DNA from: Leptospira biflexa serovar Patoc strain 'Patoc 1 (Paris)'
GTDB taxonomy: Bacteria > Spirochaetota > Leptospiria > Leptospirales > Leptospiraceae
DNA length: 64,000 nucleotides
NCBI RefSeq assembly: GCF_000017685.1
Contig: NC_010602.1
Location: 930,001-994,000 of the forward strand
Direction of reading: 5' to 3'
Made by a program: the position numbers and the translations under genes. The notes under the pieces were generated by a model. It did no database searches. It was not told the origin of the DNA and saw only the letters and a list, made by a program, of their open reading frames with translations. Positions 10,363 through 18,921 of this stretch are shown here, one piece after another (position 1 is the first letter of the stretch; every line of letters begins with the position of its first letter).

Positions 10363-11390
10363 AGATCTTGGCTTAAAAACTCGGTTCTTTTTTCTTTTGG
10401 TAATTCAAATAGTTTTTTGACTTCTTTATGAAAGATAGATAAATCTCGGTTTGATTTTTCATAAAGGTTTAAAAAACTAACTTCTCCAGAATGGTATCGT
10501 AGAGCTCCTAAAAAATCTTCATTGTTCCAGTCTCTTGCTAAAAATTCTTTTGATTTTTCTTCTGGGACTAACTTGTCCTCGATGACTTTCGTTTTGAATT
10601 CTAAGATTATACTTTGTTTTAAAATTTGTTTTAAGTTAATGTCTTTGTCACTATCATAAACCTGTTTTAGTCGATCAGCATATAGTTTTAGAAGTTTGAT
10701 TGTAGTTTCTCTTTTTATCTTTTCTCGTTTGAACTTTTCCAAGTGTACACTATTTCCACCTTCTTTTTTTATATAAAATCTTTCAGTTCCTATCTCTTCT
10801 ACAAAACTAGCATAGGATTCATTCAGAGTTGTATCACCTGGAAGGTAAGCCGTCGCATGAGCCATTTCATGAATGACAAGTCCCACCAAACGATGGTCAG
10901 CCCAAGTGAGTTGAGGGGATAAAACTGGATCAGAAAACCAACCTAAGGTGGAATAACCACCAATCGCGCGTATACGAGTGTCATAACCTTTGTTTTTCAG
11001 TTGATTTTCCAATTCCTTTGCCATTTCTTTATCAAAAAATCCTTTGTAAGGAACTGTACCTGCAATGGGAAACCACCAAGTATAGGATTTTAATGCGAAT
11101 GCTTCTGATGCACTTACATTCCATCCAATTTCTTCTCTATCTAACTTTGTGAAGTATTCGAATCCCCCATTTTCATTTAGCGCTAGTTCCTCGATGGCAA
11201 AATTCCTAACCTCACGAATTAAGTTTAGTTTTTCTTTCGTTTTGGAATCAATATTTGGTTTGTTTAAAACCACTTCAATTTTCTCTCTGCCTAAAATGAT
11301 CGCAGATTGTTCCTTTCCTAAATGGTATAAATAAGGCAAACAACCTGTTAGAACCAAAGGAAAGTACAACAATGTCATCATCGTTTTCAT
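10359..11390 (-). CDS. lipoprotein zinc aminopeptidase (PF10023-type)
   Basis: The ATG at 11390 gives 343 residues; a longer frame to 11462 would add a Pro-rich stretch ahead of the signal and overlap htrA, so it is rejected. The signal ends LVLTGC (Cys17), a typical lipobox. The zinc site is HEMAHAT (His174, Glu175, His178), followed by LNESYASFVEEIG with the likely third ligand Glu191; this combination is characteristic of the predicted aminopeptidase family PF10023. The segment TWWFPIAGTVPYKGFF just before it is also a family hallmark. It is expected to act in the periplasm or at the outer membrane on peptides. The stop codon overlaps that of the giant lipoprotein by 4 bases, convergently. 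The gene is divergent from htrA with 57 bases between starts. Confidence 0.85.
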   Translation of the reverse strand: MKTMMTLLYFPLVLTGCLPYLYHLGKEQSAIILGREKIEVVLNKPNIDSKTKEKLNLIREVRNFAIEELALNENGGFEYFTKLDREEIGWNVSASEAFALKSYTWWFPIAGTVPYKGFFDKEMAKELENQLKNKGYDTRIRAIGGYSTLGWFSDPVLSPQLTWADHRLVGLVIHEMAHATAYLPGDTTLNESYASFVEEIGTERFYIKKEGGNSVHLEKFKREKIKRETTIKLLKLYADRLKQVYDSDKDINLKQILKQSIILEFKTKVIEDKLVPEEKSKEFLARDWNNEDFLGALRYHSGEVSFLNLYEKSNRDLSIFHKEVKKLFELPKEKRTEFLSQDL

Positions 11391-11447
11391 CTTTTTCGTT
11401 CGACACGGAAGGGGAATCGGCAAGAGTGGAAGGGGTTTAGGCATTCT

Positions 11448-12575
11448 ATGGAAAGAAAACATTCGATTCCACCTGTCGTCTACATTAACTTTGCCTTAGT
11501 CTTTGTACTTTTGTTCGCAATTTTTTTTCCTGAAATTCGTTCCGCTGTTACTAAACTTTTTTCATCACCCAAACCAATTTCAGCAAGTAAACAAAGCCAA
11601 GCCATCCAAATCCAGTCGAGCTTTCGGAACGTATACCGAGAGGCGCAACAATTTGTTGTCTCGATTCGCACCAAAAAGACGGAGATGATTTTCCATCCTT
11701 ATGCTTTCGGTGAAAGTAGGGAAGATCGGATTTCATCCATTGGAAGTGGCTTCATCATTGATGAACGAGGGTTTGTGGTCACCAATTACCACGTCATTAA
11801 AAATGCGGAGATCATCGAAATCATCATGTCCGATGGTCGGATTTTCCCTGCTCGGTATGTGGGAAGCCATGAGAGGGCCGACATTGCCCTCTTAAAAATC
11901 CCAAGTGAAGATAAGTTCATTCCTGCTTTCCTTGGCAATTCTGATGAAATCGAAGTCGGAGATTGGGCGATTGCCGTCGGATCCCCTTATGGATTGGAAA
12001 AAACGTTCACTGTGGGGGTGGTCTCCGCCAAATCCCGAGAGGACCTGGATGAAACTGGGCAGACCCATATCCAGACCGATACAGCCATCAATCCTGGCTC
12101 GAGCGGAGGTCCCCTCCTGAATATTTATGGAGAAGTCGTTGGGATCAACCGGATGATCCGGTCATCGAGTGGAGCCAGTGCAGGGATTGGGTTTGCCATT
12201 CCCATCAATTATGCAAAACGTGTGCTCCGTCAGATTGAACAAAATGTTGGTCAAAACATAAAACCAGCCACCTTAGGGGTTATGGCAACCACGCCACTCC
12301 CTGACCATAGGCGTTCCCTTGGAATTCCAGGGGATGCCGTCGGCGTCCTTGTCTATGACATCGAGCCCAATTCGGCTGCGGAAAAAGGGGGGTTACGCCG
12401 TTACGACTTCATTGAAGGGGCCAATGGACTCGTTATCCGTCATATCAATGACCTTCGGGAACAGGTGGGTCTTGTGGGACTTGGGGGCGTCTTACGGTTG
12501 AAGATATTAAGGGATACCCAAGAGATGGAATTATCGATCCCTTTGGTCGAAGCAGCCTACCAAAAGGGCAAATAA
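11448..12575 (+). CDS. HtrA/Deg-type periplasmic serine protease with PDZ domain
   Basis: This 375-residue protein has one N-terminal membrane anchor (about residues 11-29), a trypsin-like domain and one C-terminal PDZ domain (about 270-370). The catalytic triad is visible: His115 in VTNYHVIKN, Asp145 in RADIALLKI and Ser219 in NPGSSGGPLLN. The layout matches DegS/HtrA proteins with a single PDZ domain, which degrade or cleave misfolded envelope proteins. The region is noticeably more GC-rich than the genes upstream. It leads a plus-strand run with an aminotransferase 4 bases downstream, murI and purM, which suggests co-transcription without a clear functional link. Whether it is a DegS-like sensor protease or a DegQ-like housekeeping one cannot be told from sequence. 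Confidence 0.92.
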   Translation: MERKHSIPPVVYINFALVFVLLFAIFFPEIRSAVTKLFSSPKPISASKQSQAIQIQSSFRNVYREAQQFVVSIRTKKTEMIFHPYAFGESREDRISSIGSGFIIDERGFVVTNYHVIKNAEIIEIIMSDGRIFPARYVGSHERADIALLKIPSEDKFIPAFLGNSDEIEVGDWAIAVGSPYGLEKTFTVGVVSAKSREDLDETGQTHIQTDTAINPGSSGGPLLNIYGEVVGINRMIRSSSGASAGIGFAIPINYAKRVLRQIEQNVGQNIKPATLGVMATTPLPDHRRSLGIPGDAVGVLVYDIEPNSAAEKGGLRRYDFIEGANGLVIRHINDLREQVGLVGLGGVLRLKILRDTQEMELSIPLVEAAYQKGK

Positions 12576-12579
12576 TTTT

Positions 12580-13881
12580 ATGAGAAGAAATATAGTCCAT
12601 TCGGGTGCCGATGCACTCATTTACGAAATTCGCCAGATTGTGGCACTTGCCAAACAAATCGAAGCCATGGGTATCACCATCACCTGGGAAAACATTGGGG
12701 ATCCTATCCAAAAAGGGGAAAGTATTCCCACTTGGATGAAAGACATTGTCAGTGGACTTGTGAACCAAAATAAATCATGGGCCTACACTGCCACCCAAGG
12801 GGATGAAAACACACGAAAATTTTTAGCGCAAAAAGTAAACGAAAGGGGTGGAGCACAAATCACTTCTGAGGACATTTTGTTCTTTAATGGTCTTGGTGAT
12901 GCGGTTGCTAAAATTTTTGGTTTTATGAGAAGGGAAGCAAGGATTCTTGGCCCATCGCCCGCCTATTCTACGTTATCTTCTGCGGAAGCTGCTCATTCTG
13001 GTTACGAACACTTAACCTATGAATTGAATCCAAATAATGATTGGATGCCAGACCTTGAAGATATTGAAAACAAAGTAAAATACAATGACTCAATTGCGGG
13101 AATATTACTCATCAATCCAGACAATCCAACAGGTGCGGTGTATCCAAAAGAGGTCATGCGTGAGATTGTTAAAATTTGTGAAAAGTATGATATTATCCTC
13201 ATCTGTGATGAAACATATGCTCATGTCAATTATTCGGAATGGGGGAGTATCCATTTATCAGAAGTCATTGGTGATAAAGTATGTGGATTTGCGCTCCGCT
13301 CGATTTCAAAAGAATTTCCTTGGCCTGGCGCTCGTTGTGGTTGGTTAGAAGTATTTAATCGAAAAAATGATCCAACATTCGAGAGATACATTAAATCTTT
13401 GTTAGATGCAAAAATGTTGGAGGTATGTTCTACTACTTTACCTCAACTATCAATCCCTTTAGTTTACTCACATCCTGAATTCTTAAATCATCTCAAATTT
13501 AGAAATTTAAAGTTTAAAAAAAGAGCCGAAAAAGCAACTCAATTGTTATCAGGAATTCCAGGTGTCAAGGTAATCCAACCAAAGGGTGCATTTTATCTAA
13601 CTGTACTTTTTGAAGATAATGTATTAAAACCACATATGACCTTACCAATTCAAAATGAAAAGGTAAAAAATTTTGTATCACCACTGATGGAAAAGGCCGC
13701 ATTGGATCGTAGATTTGTTCTGCATCTATTAGCCTCTGTAGGGATTTGTGTCGTACCACTTAGTTCTTTCTGTTGTAATCGAAATGGTTTTAGAGTCACT
13801 CTCCTGGAAGAAGATGAAACCAAATTTGAATGGATCTATCAAACGTTAGCTGATAGTATGAAAAAGTATTTAGCATCGTAA
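12580..13881 (+). CDS. PLP-dependent class I/II aminotransferase
   Basis: This is a 433-residue fold-type I aminotransferase. Visible PLP-site residues are Asn182 in NPDNPTGAV, Asp210 and Tyr213 in ICDETYAHV, and the Schiff-base lysine Lys244 in SISKEFPWPGARCGW, with Arg252 nearby. The substrate-binding end and the high conservation of the SKEFPWPG motif suggest an aspartate/tyrosine-type or alanine-type aminotransferase, but the donor amino acid cannot be assigned. It starts 4 bases after htrA and directly abuts murI (one ends at 13881, the next starts at 13882), so it may supply or use an amino acid connected with cell-wall or nucleotide synthesis; this is inference. Confidence 0.88.
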   Translation: MRRNIVHSGADALIYEIRQIVALAKQIEAMGITITWENIGDPIQKGESIPTWMKDIVSGLVNQNKSWAYTATQGDENTRKFLAQKVNERGGAQITSEDILFFNGLGDAVAKIFGFMRREARILGPSPAYSTLSSAEAAHSGYEHLTYELNPNNDWMPDLEDIENKVKYNDSIAGILLINPDNPTGAVYPKEVMREIVKICEKYDIILICDETYAHVNYSEWGSIHLSEVIGDKVCGFALRSISKEFPWPGARCGWLEVFNRKNDPTFERYIKSLLDAKMLEVCSTTLPQLSIPLVYSHPEFLNHLKFRNLKFKKRAEKATQLLSGIPGVKVIQPKGAFYLTVLFEDNVLKPHMTLPIQNEKVKNFVSPLMEKAALDRRFVLHLLASVGICVVPLSSFCCNRNGFRVTLLEEDETKFEWIYQTLADSMKKYLAS

Positions 13882-14694
13882 ATGAATTCTCGCGGCAGAT
13901 ACAAAATTGGAATTTTTGATTCAGGTTTAGGTGGTCTATCCGTTCTGCGTACTTTATGGAAAGAAACTTCGAACATCGATTATATTTATTTTGGAGATTT
14001 GGTCCATTCGCCATATGGACAAAAATCAAAACAAAAAGTAATTGAACTCTCTAAAAATGCATTTGAGTATTTGATCGAAAAAGATTGTGAAGCTGTATTG
14101 TTCGCCTGTAATACAGCTACCTCTGCAGCTGCAGATTTTTTAAGAAAAGAACATTCTATTCCAATTTTTGGCATGGAACCCGCCATCAAGCCTGCGTTAG
14201 CTGAAAATCCTGGCGTAAAAATTGCAGTTTTCGCAACAGACTTAACACTCAAGGAAGAAAAATTTAAGAATTTAGTAACAGGATTGGCGAAAGGATCAGA
14301 GATTTTGCCAGTTCCATGTGAGGGACTTGCCAAACTCATTGATTCTGATCGTTGGGAAGATGCATGGGATTTTTTGGATTCAAAAATAAAACTGGTCAAA
14401 TCAGAAACAGAGATCATTGTTTTAGGTTGTACACATTATGTTTTCCTGAGAGAAAGGATCCAATACCATTATCCAAACATCAAAGTATATGATGGCAATC
14501 TCGGCACAACTTTACATATAAAAAACAAATTACATCTCCCAGATGGATCAAAAGAGAATAAAAACCAACTTGATATCTTATTAAACACTTCGGATTCAGA
14601 TTATGTTCATCTTGCAAGCCGAATTGCAAAAACAATCACACCCAATCATACATTGTCATTAATTAATACTACAATAGGAAAACTCCATGTCTGA
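13882..14694 (+). CDS. murI: glutamate racemase
   Basis: MurI converts L-glutamate to D-glutamate for peptidoglycan. The 270-residue protein has the family layout: IGIFDSGLGGLSV at residues 9-21, YFGDLVHSPYG at about 36-46, the first catalytic cysteine Cys76 in FACNTAT and the second, Cys183, in LGCTHY. Both catalytic cysteines are present. The start directly follows the aminotransferase stop, and its 3' end overlaps purM by 8 bases, indicating coupled translation. Length and motifs are normal for the family. Confidence 0.96.
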   Translation: MNSRGRYKIGIFDSGLGGLSVLRTLWKETSNIDYIYFGDLVHSPYGQKSKQKVIELSKNAFEYLIEKDCEAVLFACNTATSAAADFLRKEHSIPIFGMEPAIKPALAENPGVKIAVFATDLTLKEEKFKNLVTGLAKGSEILPVPCEGLAKLIDSDRWEDAWDFLDSKIKLVKSETEIIVLGCTHYVFLRERIQYHYPNIKVYDGNLGTTLHIKNKLHLPDGSKENKNQLDILLNTSDSDYVHLASRIAKTITPNHTLSLINTTIGKLHV

Positions 14695-15715
14695 CCAAAA
14701 TAAAATTACATATAAAGATGCAGGAGTTGATACTGAAAAAGGGCAAGAATTTGTCAAAAGAATCAAAGCAAACGTTGCCTCTACACATAATAAAAATGTT
14801 TTAGGTGGGTTAGGTGGATTTGCCGCCTGCTACGATGTTAGTTTTTTGAAATCTTACCAGGAACCAATTTTACTTTCTGGGACCGACGGTGTTGGAACAA
14901 AACTTCAAATTGCAAGGCAACTTGGCATTCATAATACTGTTGGTATCGATTTGGTTGCAATGTGTGTGAACGATATTCTTGTGAATGGTGGGAAACCAAT
15001 ATTCTTTCAAGATTATATTGCATGTGGAAAACTTCATTTACCAACAATGGAAGCAATCGTATCAGGTATTGTAAAAGGATGTAGTTTGGCAGATTGTTCA
15101 TTAGTTGGTGGTGAAACTGCGGAACATCCTGGTGTGATGCCTGATGATGAATATGATTTGGCAGGTTTTGTTGTTGGGGTTGTGGAAAAAGGGAAAATGA
15201 TTGATGGTAAAACCATTTCACCAGGAGATACGATCATTGGACTAAAGTCTTCAGGTCCACATAGCAATGGTTTTTCTCTCATTCGAAAATTACTTTTAAA
15301 AGACGGCAAATTACCGACTTCACAAGAACAAATTGATTTTATCAAAGATCATATTTTTGTTCCAACTAACATCTACGTAAAATCGATCTTATCTCTGATC
15401 GATAAAATTTCGATTAAAGGAATGGTTCATATCACAGGTGGTGGTTTTTATGAAAACATACCACGAGTATTGCCAGAGGGAGTTGGTGCTGAAATTTTTT
15501 CCCTTCCTGAGTCTTACGTATTTTCTAAATTAGAAAAAGATCACTCATTAGACCGAAATGATATGTATGGAACATTTAATATGGGGATTGGTTATATATT
15601 GGTTGTTGATTCAAGCTTAGTTGATGCCACTATGAATGAACTGCATGTCCTTGGTGAAGATTCTTTTGTTATTGGAAAAACCAATGACTCCGGAAAAATT
15701 TCCATTACATTGTAA
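14687..15715 (+). CDS. purM: phosphoribosylformylglycinamidine cyclo-ligase (AIR synthetase)
   Basis: PurM closes the imidazole ring of AIR in purine synthesis using ATP. The 342 residues show the standard N-terminal KDAGVDTEKG start, the ATP/substrate region SGTDGVGTKLQIA, the dimer segment GIDLVAMCVNDILVNG, a second conserved block LVGGETAEHPGVMP and the C-terminal HITGGGFYENIPR. All family landmarks are intact. It overlaps murI by 8 bases at the start. At the end it overlaps by 11 bases, convergently, with the stop of the histidine kinase gene on the other strand. Confidence 0.97.
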   Translation: MSDQNKITYKDAGVDTEKGQEFVKRIKANVASTHNKNVLGGLGGFAACYDVSFLKSYQEPILLSGTDGVGTKLQIARQLGIHNTVGIDLVAMCVNDILVNGGKPIFFQDYIACGKLHLPTMEAIVSGIVKGCSLADCSLVGGETAEHPGVMPDDEYDLAGFVVGVVEKGKMIDGKTISPGDTIIGLKSSGPHSNGFSLIRKLLLKDGKLPTSQEQIDFIKDHIFVPTNIYVKSILSLIDKISIKGMVHITGGGFYENIPRVLPEGVGAEIFSLPESYVFSKLEKDHSLDRNDMYGTFNMGIGYILVVDSSLVDATMNELHVLGEDSFVIGKTNDSGKISITL

Positions 15716-18191
15716 TTGGGAAACTAACTCTGAATATGGTTCTACCAGGAGCAGATTCAAAACTAATGTTTGCGTTGTGTCGGTTTACGATTTCTTTCAC
15801 AAGATAAAGTCCAAGTCCTAAACCATCGCCAGAAGTTTTTGTCGAGAAGAATGGCATAAAAATTTTTGAATGGTGTTCGAACGGGATACCGATTCCAGAG
15901 TCTTCAATTTCAACGACGATCGAGTCAGAAGACTTAAAACTACGAATCCAAATTGTTCCTTTTGTTGAAACTGCTTGGATTCCATTCCATATCATTTGGC
16001 TCCATAGTTGGACAAGGTCACCTTGGATACAGCGAATTTTTCCATCAAAATCTAGGTTTAAAATCAAATTGATATCTCTTAAAAAATATTCCTTATATAA
16101 GGAAATTGCTGAATGGATTGTATCGATTAGTGAAAAATCAATTAGTTCTAAATTTGATTGGAGACCAGCAAAGTTTTTTAAAGTGAATGTGATTTTAGAT
16201 AATCTCCTTATCGAATATAAAATATGTTCAGAAGATTGTTTCATTAATAAAAATTTTCTCAATCGTTTGAAATCACTTTGATTTGACATTGTAGTTTTTA
16301 TTTTATTTAAGATGGAAGGTGATAAGTTTCGAATTCCTGAATCTACAAATAATTCTGCCAATTCCTCAGGAAATAAGATTTCATTTTGTTTGAATACTTC
16401 AGACAACGATTTTCTTGCTTGTCTATTTGAAATTCCCGTAAGGATTCGAAGGCCTGTATCGTTTGAATCTATAATCAAATTCAGAATTTCGTTTAACGTT
16501 TGATTTTGGAAATCATAAGATTCTTCTTCCCATTCTGCTATTAATGTTTCAACAGAAGACTTGATCATACCAATTGGATTATTGATTTCATGGGATAGTC
16601 CTGAGACCAACTGCCCAAGAGATGCGAGTTTTTCATTTTGAATTAGTTTCTCTTGTGCTTCCCTCAATGCAAATAGAGCGGAGTTGAGTTCTGTGTTGCT
16701 ATTTTGTAATTCTAATGTCCTTGCTTTTACTTTTTCTTCTAACGATTTATTGAGTTCTTTCAGTTCAAGTTCTGCAGTTCGCTTAGATGTTTGATCAATA
16801 CCAATCCAAATAATTTTTGAAGGTTCATTTTTTGCATCCCGAATGATCCCGAGTCGCCACTCCAAATATAAAGTTTGATTGTTTTTCGTAATGTAGCGAA
16901 GGATTAAACTTTCAGCAATATTTTGGATTTCATTGATATCATCCAAAACTTCCTTCAAAAATTCTCTGTCCTCTTCTACAAGTATAATGTTTTGAATGTA
17001 TTTGTTGAGTACATCTTCTTTTGTCAAATGAAGGACACGTAAAGCAGCTGGATTTATGTTTTCTATGTATCCTTTTGAATTGGTTAAGAGGATTAAATTA
17101 GCGGCATTGTCAAATACAGTGGAGTTGAGGTTTTTTTCTTGGAGTAAAGAGATTTCTGTTTTTTTAGAATTTGTAATATCTAGAGCAACAACATCGATTC
17201 TTTTTTTAATTCCTAAAATATCATTGGAAATATTGACGTAATGTTCTGTCCAAATGATCGAACCATTCGCATGAATCATTCTGAGAATGATGGGCGATTT
17301 ACCTGCAAAAAGTTCTTCTATTTTGTGTTGGTCTTCTTGGATGACGATGTCTCGAAAGAATTCCGAGTTCTCGTAAAAATAATTAATACCATATCCAGTT
17401 ATTTCTTCCATTTTAGAACTAATGTAGGATGTTCTTGGTTCAGGAATGAATTCAATATTATAGATGATTGCTGGTAACTGATTGTACATGATCAAAAGAC
17501 GAACGTTGACGTCTTTGATTGCTTTTTGTAATGTCTCCAATTCAAAAAGAGATAAGTTTAATTTTTTAGTTTGTACTTGAAAACTAAAGAGTATACAAGC
17601 CACTCCAAACAAAAACATAAATAATGTACTGAGTGTATAACCAAGTGGGAGGTATCTTTCTAAAGAAAATAAATAGGGAAAAAATAATCTTTGCAAAGCA
17701 AGTAATGTGCAAACTAACAGAAAGTAAACACGAAGCTTTGTAGGATATTCTTTTAAATTGAATGTAATAAATCCAAAGGATAATAAAACCAGGCCATTGA
17801 ATATAGAAGTAGGTGTGGAAAGCCAAAAGAATTCAATACCTGAAAGCATTAAAGTTACAAAAATAATGTAAAACACAATCATGATTGAATAGATCCACTT
17901 TGCGCGAATGGTTCTTGCGATTATTGGCATAATCGAGCTTATGATCAAATAGGAACTAAATAAAGTCAGAGATTCAGCAAAAAAATAGAATAATTTATTT
18001 TTGGAAGTTCCAAAAAGAAATAACATAAAATTACGTAAAACAAAAACAGCGATAAAAAAAGATGTATAATTGAGTCTAATTTCAGATTTTGAATTTTTAG
18101 ATAAATGGAAAAGAATAAACGCGATTACAGAATTGAATGTGACGGAAAGTATTGTTACTGCAAAGATAACGTCTAGTTCAAAAGGAATCAT
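15705..18191 (-). CDS. 7TM-type membrane sensor histidine kinase with two PAS domains
   Basis: The 828 residues run: about seven N-terminal membrane helices (1-210), a PAS domain near 235-345 with GYGINYFYENSEFF, a second PAS near 350-475, a coiled coil (about 475-515), a HisKA-like dimerisation helix with LSHEINNPIG at about residue 535, and an HATPase_c domain (about 700-828) with WNGIQAV (N box), DSGIGIP (G1) and GDGLGLGLYLVKEI (G2). All kinase motifs are present. It is the last gene of the chemotaxis operon and overlaps the preceding receiver gene by 14 bases, so that receiver is a natural partner. Signals sensed by the membrane part are unknown. It overlaps purM convergently at its 3' end. 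Confidence 0.9.
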   Translation of the reverse strand: MIPFELDVIFAVTILSVTFNSVIAFILFHLSKNSKSEIRLNYTSFFIAVFVLRNFMLFLFGTSKNKLFYFFAESLTLFSSYLIISSIMPIIARTIRAKWIYSIMIVFYIIFVTLMLSGIEFFWLSTPTSIFNGLVLLSFGFITFNLKEYPTKLRVYFLLVCTLLALQRLFFPYLFSLERYLPLGYTLSTLFMFLFGVACILFSFQVQTKKLNLSLFELETLQKAIKDVNVRLLIMYNQLPAIIYNIEFIPEPRTSYISSKMEEITGYGINYFYENSEFFRDIVIQEDQHKIEELFAGKSPIILRMIHANGSIIWTEHYVNISNDILGIKKRIDVVALDITNSKKTEISLLQEKNLNSTVFDNAANLILLTNSKGYIENINPAALRVLHLTKEDVLNKYIQNIILVEEDREFLKEVLDDINEIQNIAESLILRYITKNNQTLYLEWRLGIIRDAKNEPSKIIWIGIDQTSKRTAELELKELNKSLEEKVKARTLELQNSNTELNSALFALREAQEKLIQNEKLASLGQLVSGLSHEINNPIGMIKSSVETLIAEWEEESYDFQNQTLNEILNLIIDSNDTGLRILTGISNRQARKSLSEVFKQNEILFPEELAELFVDSGIRNLSPSILNKIKTTMSNQSDFKRLRKFLLMKQSSEHILYSIRRLSKITFTLKNFAGLQSNLELIDFSLIDTIHSAISLYKEYFLRDINLILNLDFDGKIRCIQGDLVQLWSQMIWNGIQAVSTKGTIWIRSFKSSDSIVVEIEDSGIGIPFEHHSKIFMPFFSTKTSGDGLGLGLYLVKEIVNRHNANISFESAPGRTIFRVSFPITM

Positions 18192-18558
18192 TGGAATCGA
18201 CTAACTCTGATACTTTCTTAATTAACTCTTCGTTCTTAAATGGTTTGATGAACCATCCATCAGCACCCTCAAGAAGTGCTTTTGATATGATTTCTGGCTT
18301 ATTCTCCGATGATAAAACTAGGATTTTAAGTTTCGAGTTTGTTTTTATCTTTTTTGTTTCACGGATAAGGTCAAGCCCACTCAAACCCGGCATATTAAAA
18401 TCAAAAATGCCGAGTTTAATCTTAGGGTTTGATTTTAATGTCTCAATAGCAGATTCACCTGATTGGCATATGATGATCTCATGGCCTTGGCTACTCAACG
18501 CAAGGCGCACAATTTTTAATACTGCAGGTGAGTCATCAACGATTAAAATTGAGCTCAT
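18178..18558 (-). CDS. CheY-like single-domain response regulator (second copy)
   Basis: A 126-residue stand-alone receiver. The acidic pocket is Asp8-Asp9 and the phosphoacceptor is Asp53 in IFDFNMPG; the conserved Thr/Ser and Lys are in VLSSENK and IKPFKN. There is no output domain, so it acts by binding a partner such as the flagellar switch or acting as a phosphate sink. It starts 2 bases after the similar receiver gene upstream, and the two proteins share the VDD[SA]PAVLKI start and many other positions, suggesting a tandem duplication. Its 3' end overlaps the membrane histidine kinase by 14 bases. Confidence 0.92.
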   Translation of the reverse strand: MSSILIVDDSPAVLKIVRLALSSQGHEIIICQSGESAIETLKSNPKIKLGIFDFNMPGLSGLDLIRETKKIKTNSKLKILVLSSENKPEIISKALLEGADGWFIKPFKNEELIKKVSELVDSNDSF

Positions 18559-18560
18559 TC

Positions 18561-18920
18561 TTAAATCAATTGTGAGATAAGTTTCGCTAAAGATTCATTT
18601 GCGAATGGTTTTACAAGCCAACCAACTGCTCCCGCAGCTTTGCCTTTATTTTTCATCTCTTCGCTGGATTCAGTAGTTAACATCACAATCTTCATCGTTT
18701 TACCATTGTCAGATTTTAAGGCTTTTTCCGTTAATTCGATTCCCGTCATACCAGGCATATTGACATCAAAGATTCCGATATCAAATTTGGTATTCTGGAT
18801 TTTCTCTAATGCTTCCATACCATTGGATGCAGATTCAACCTCATGCCCATCAGTCGTTAATACTAGGTTTAGGATTTTAAGCACGGCTGGTGCATCATCA
18901 ACTGTTAATATTTTTGCCAT
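18561..18920 (-). CDS. CheY-like single-domain response regulator (first copy)
   Basis: A 119-residue receiver with Asp8-Asp9, phosphoacceptor Asp52 in IFDVNMPGMTG, the Thr/Ser pair in VMLTTESS and the lysine in LVKPFAN. It has no output domain. The FDVNMPGMTG and GWLVKPF segments make it a close CheY relative, and its place downstream of cheA and cheB suggests it is phosphorylated by CheA. It starts 1 base after the upstream kinase-like gene. It is a paralogue of the next receiver. Confidence 0.92.
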   Translation of the reverse strand: MAKILTVDDAPAVLKILNLVLTTDGHEVESASNGMEALEKIQNTKFDIGIFDVNMPGMTGIELTEKALKSDNGKTMKIVMLTTESSEEMKNKGKAAGAVGWLVKPFANESLAKLISQLI

Positions 18921-18921
18921 T

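Noticed and set aside
10359..11462. Long form of the aminopeptidase from 11462
   Set aside because: It adds a Pro-rich stretch before the lipoprotein signal and overlaps htrA; the ATG at 11390 is better placed.
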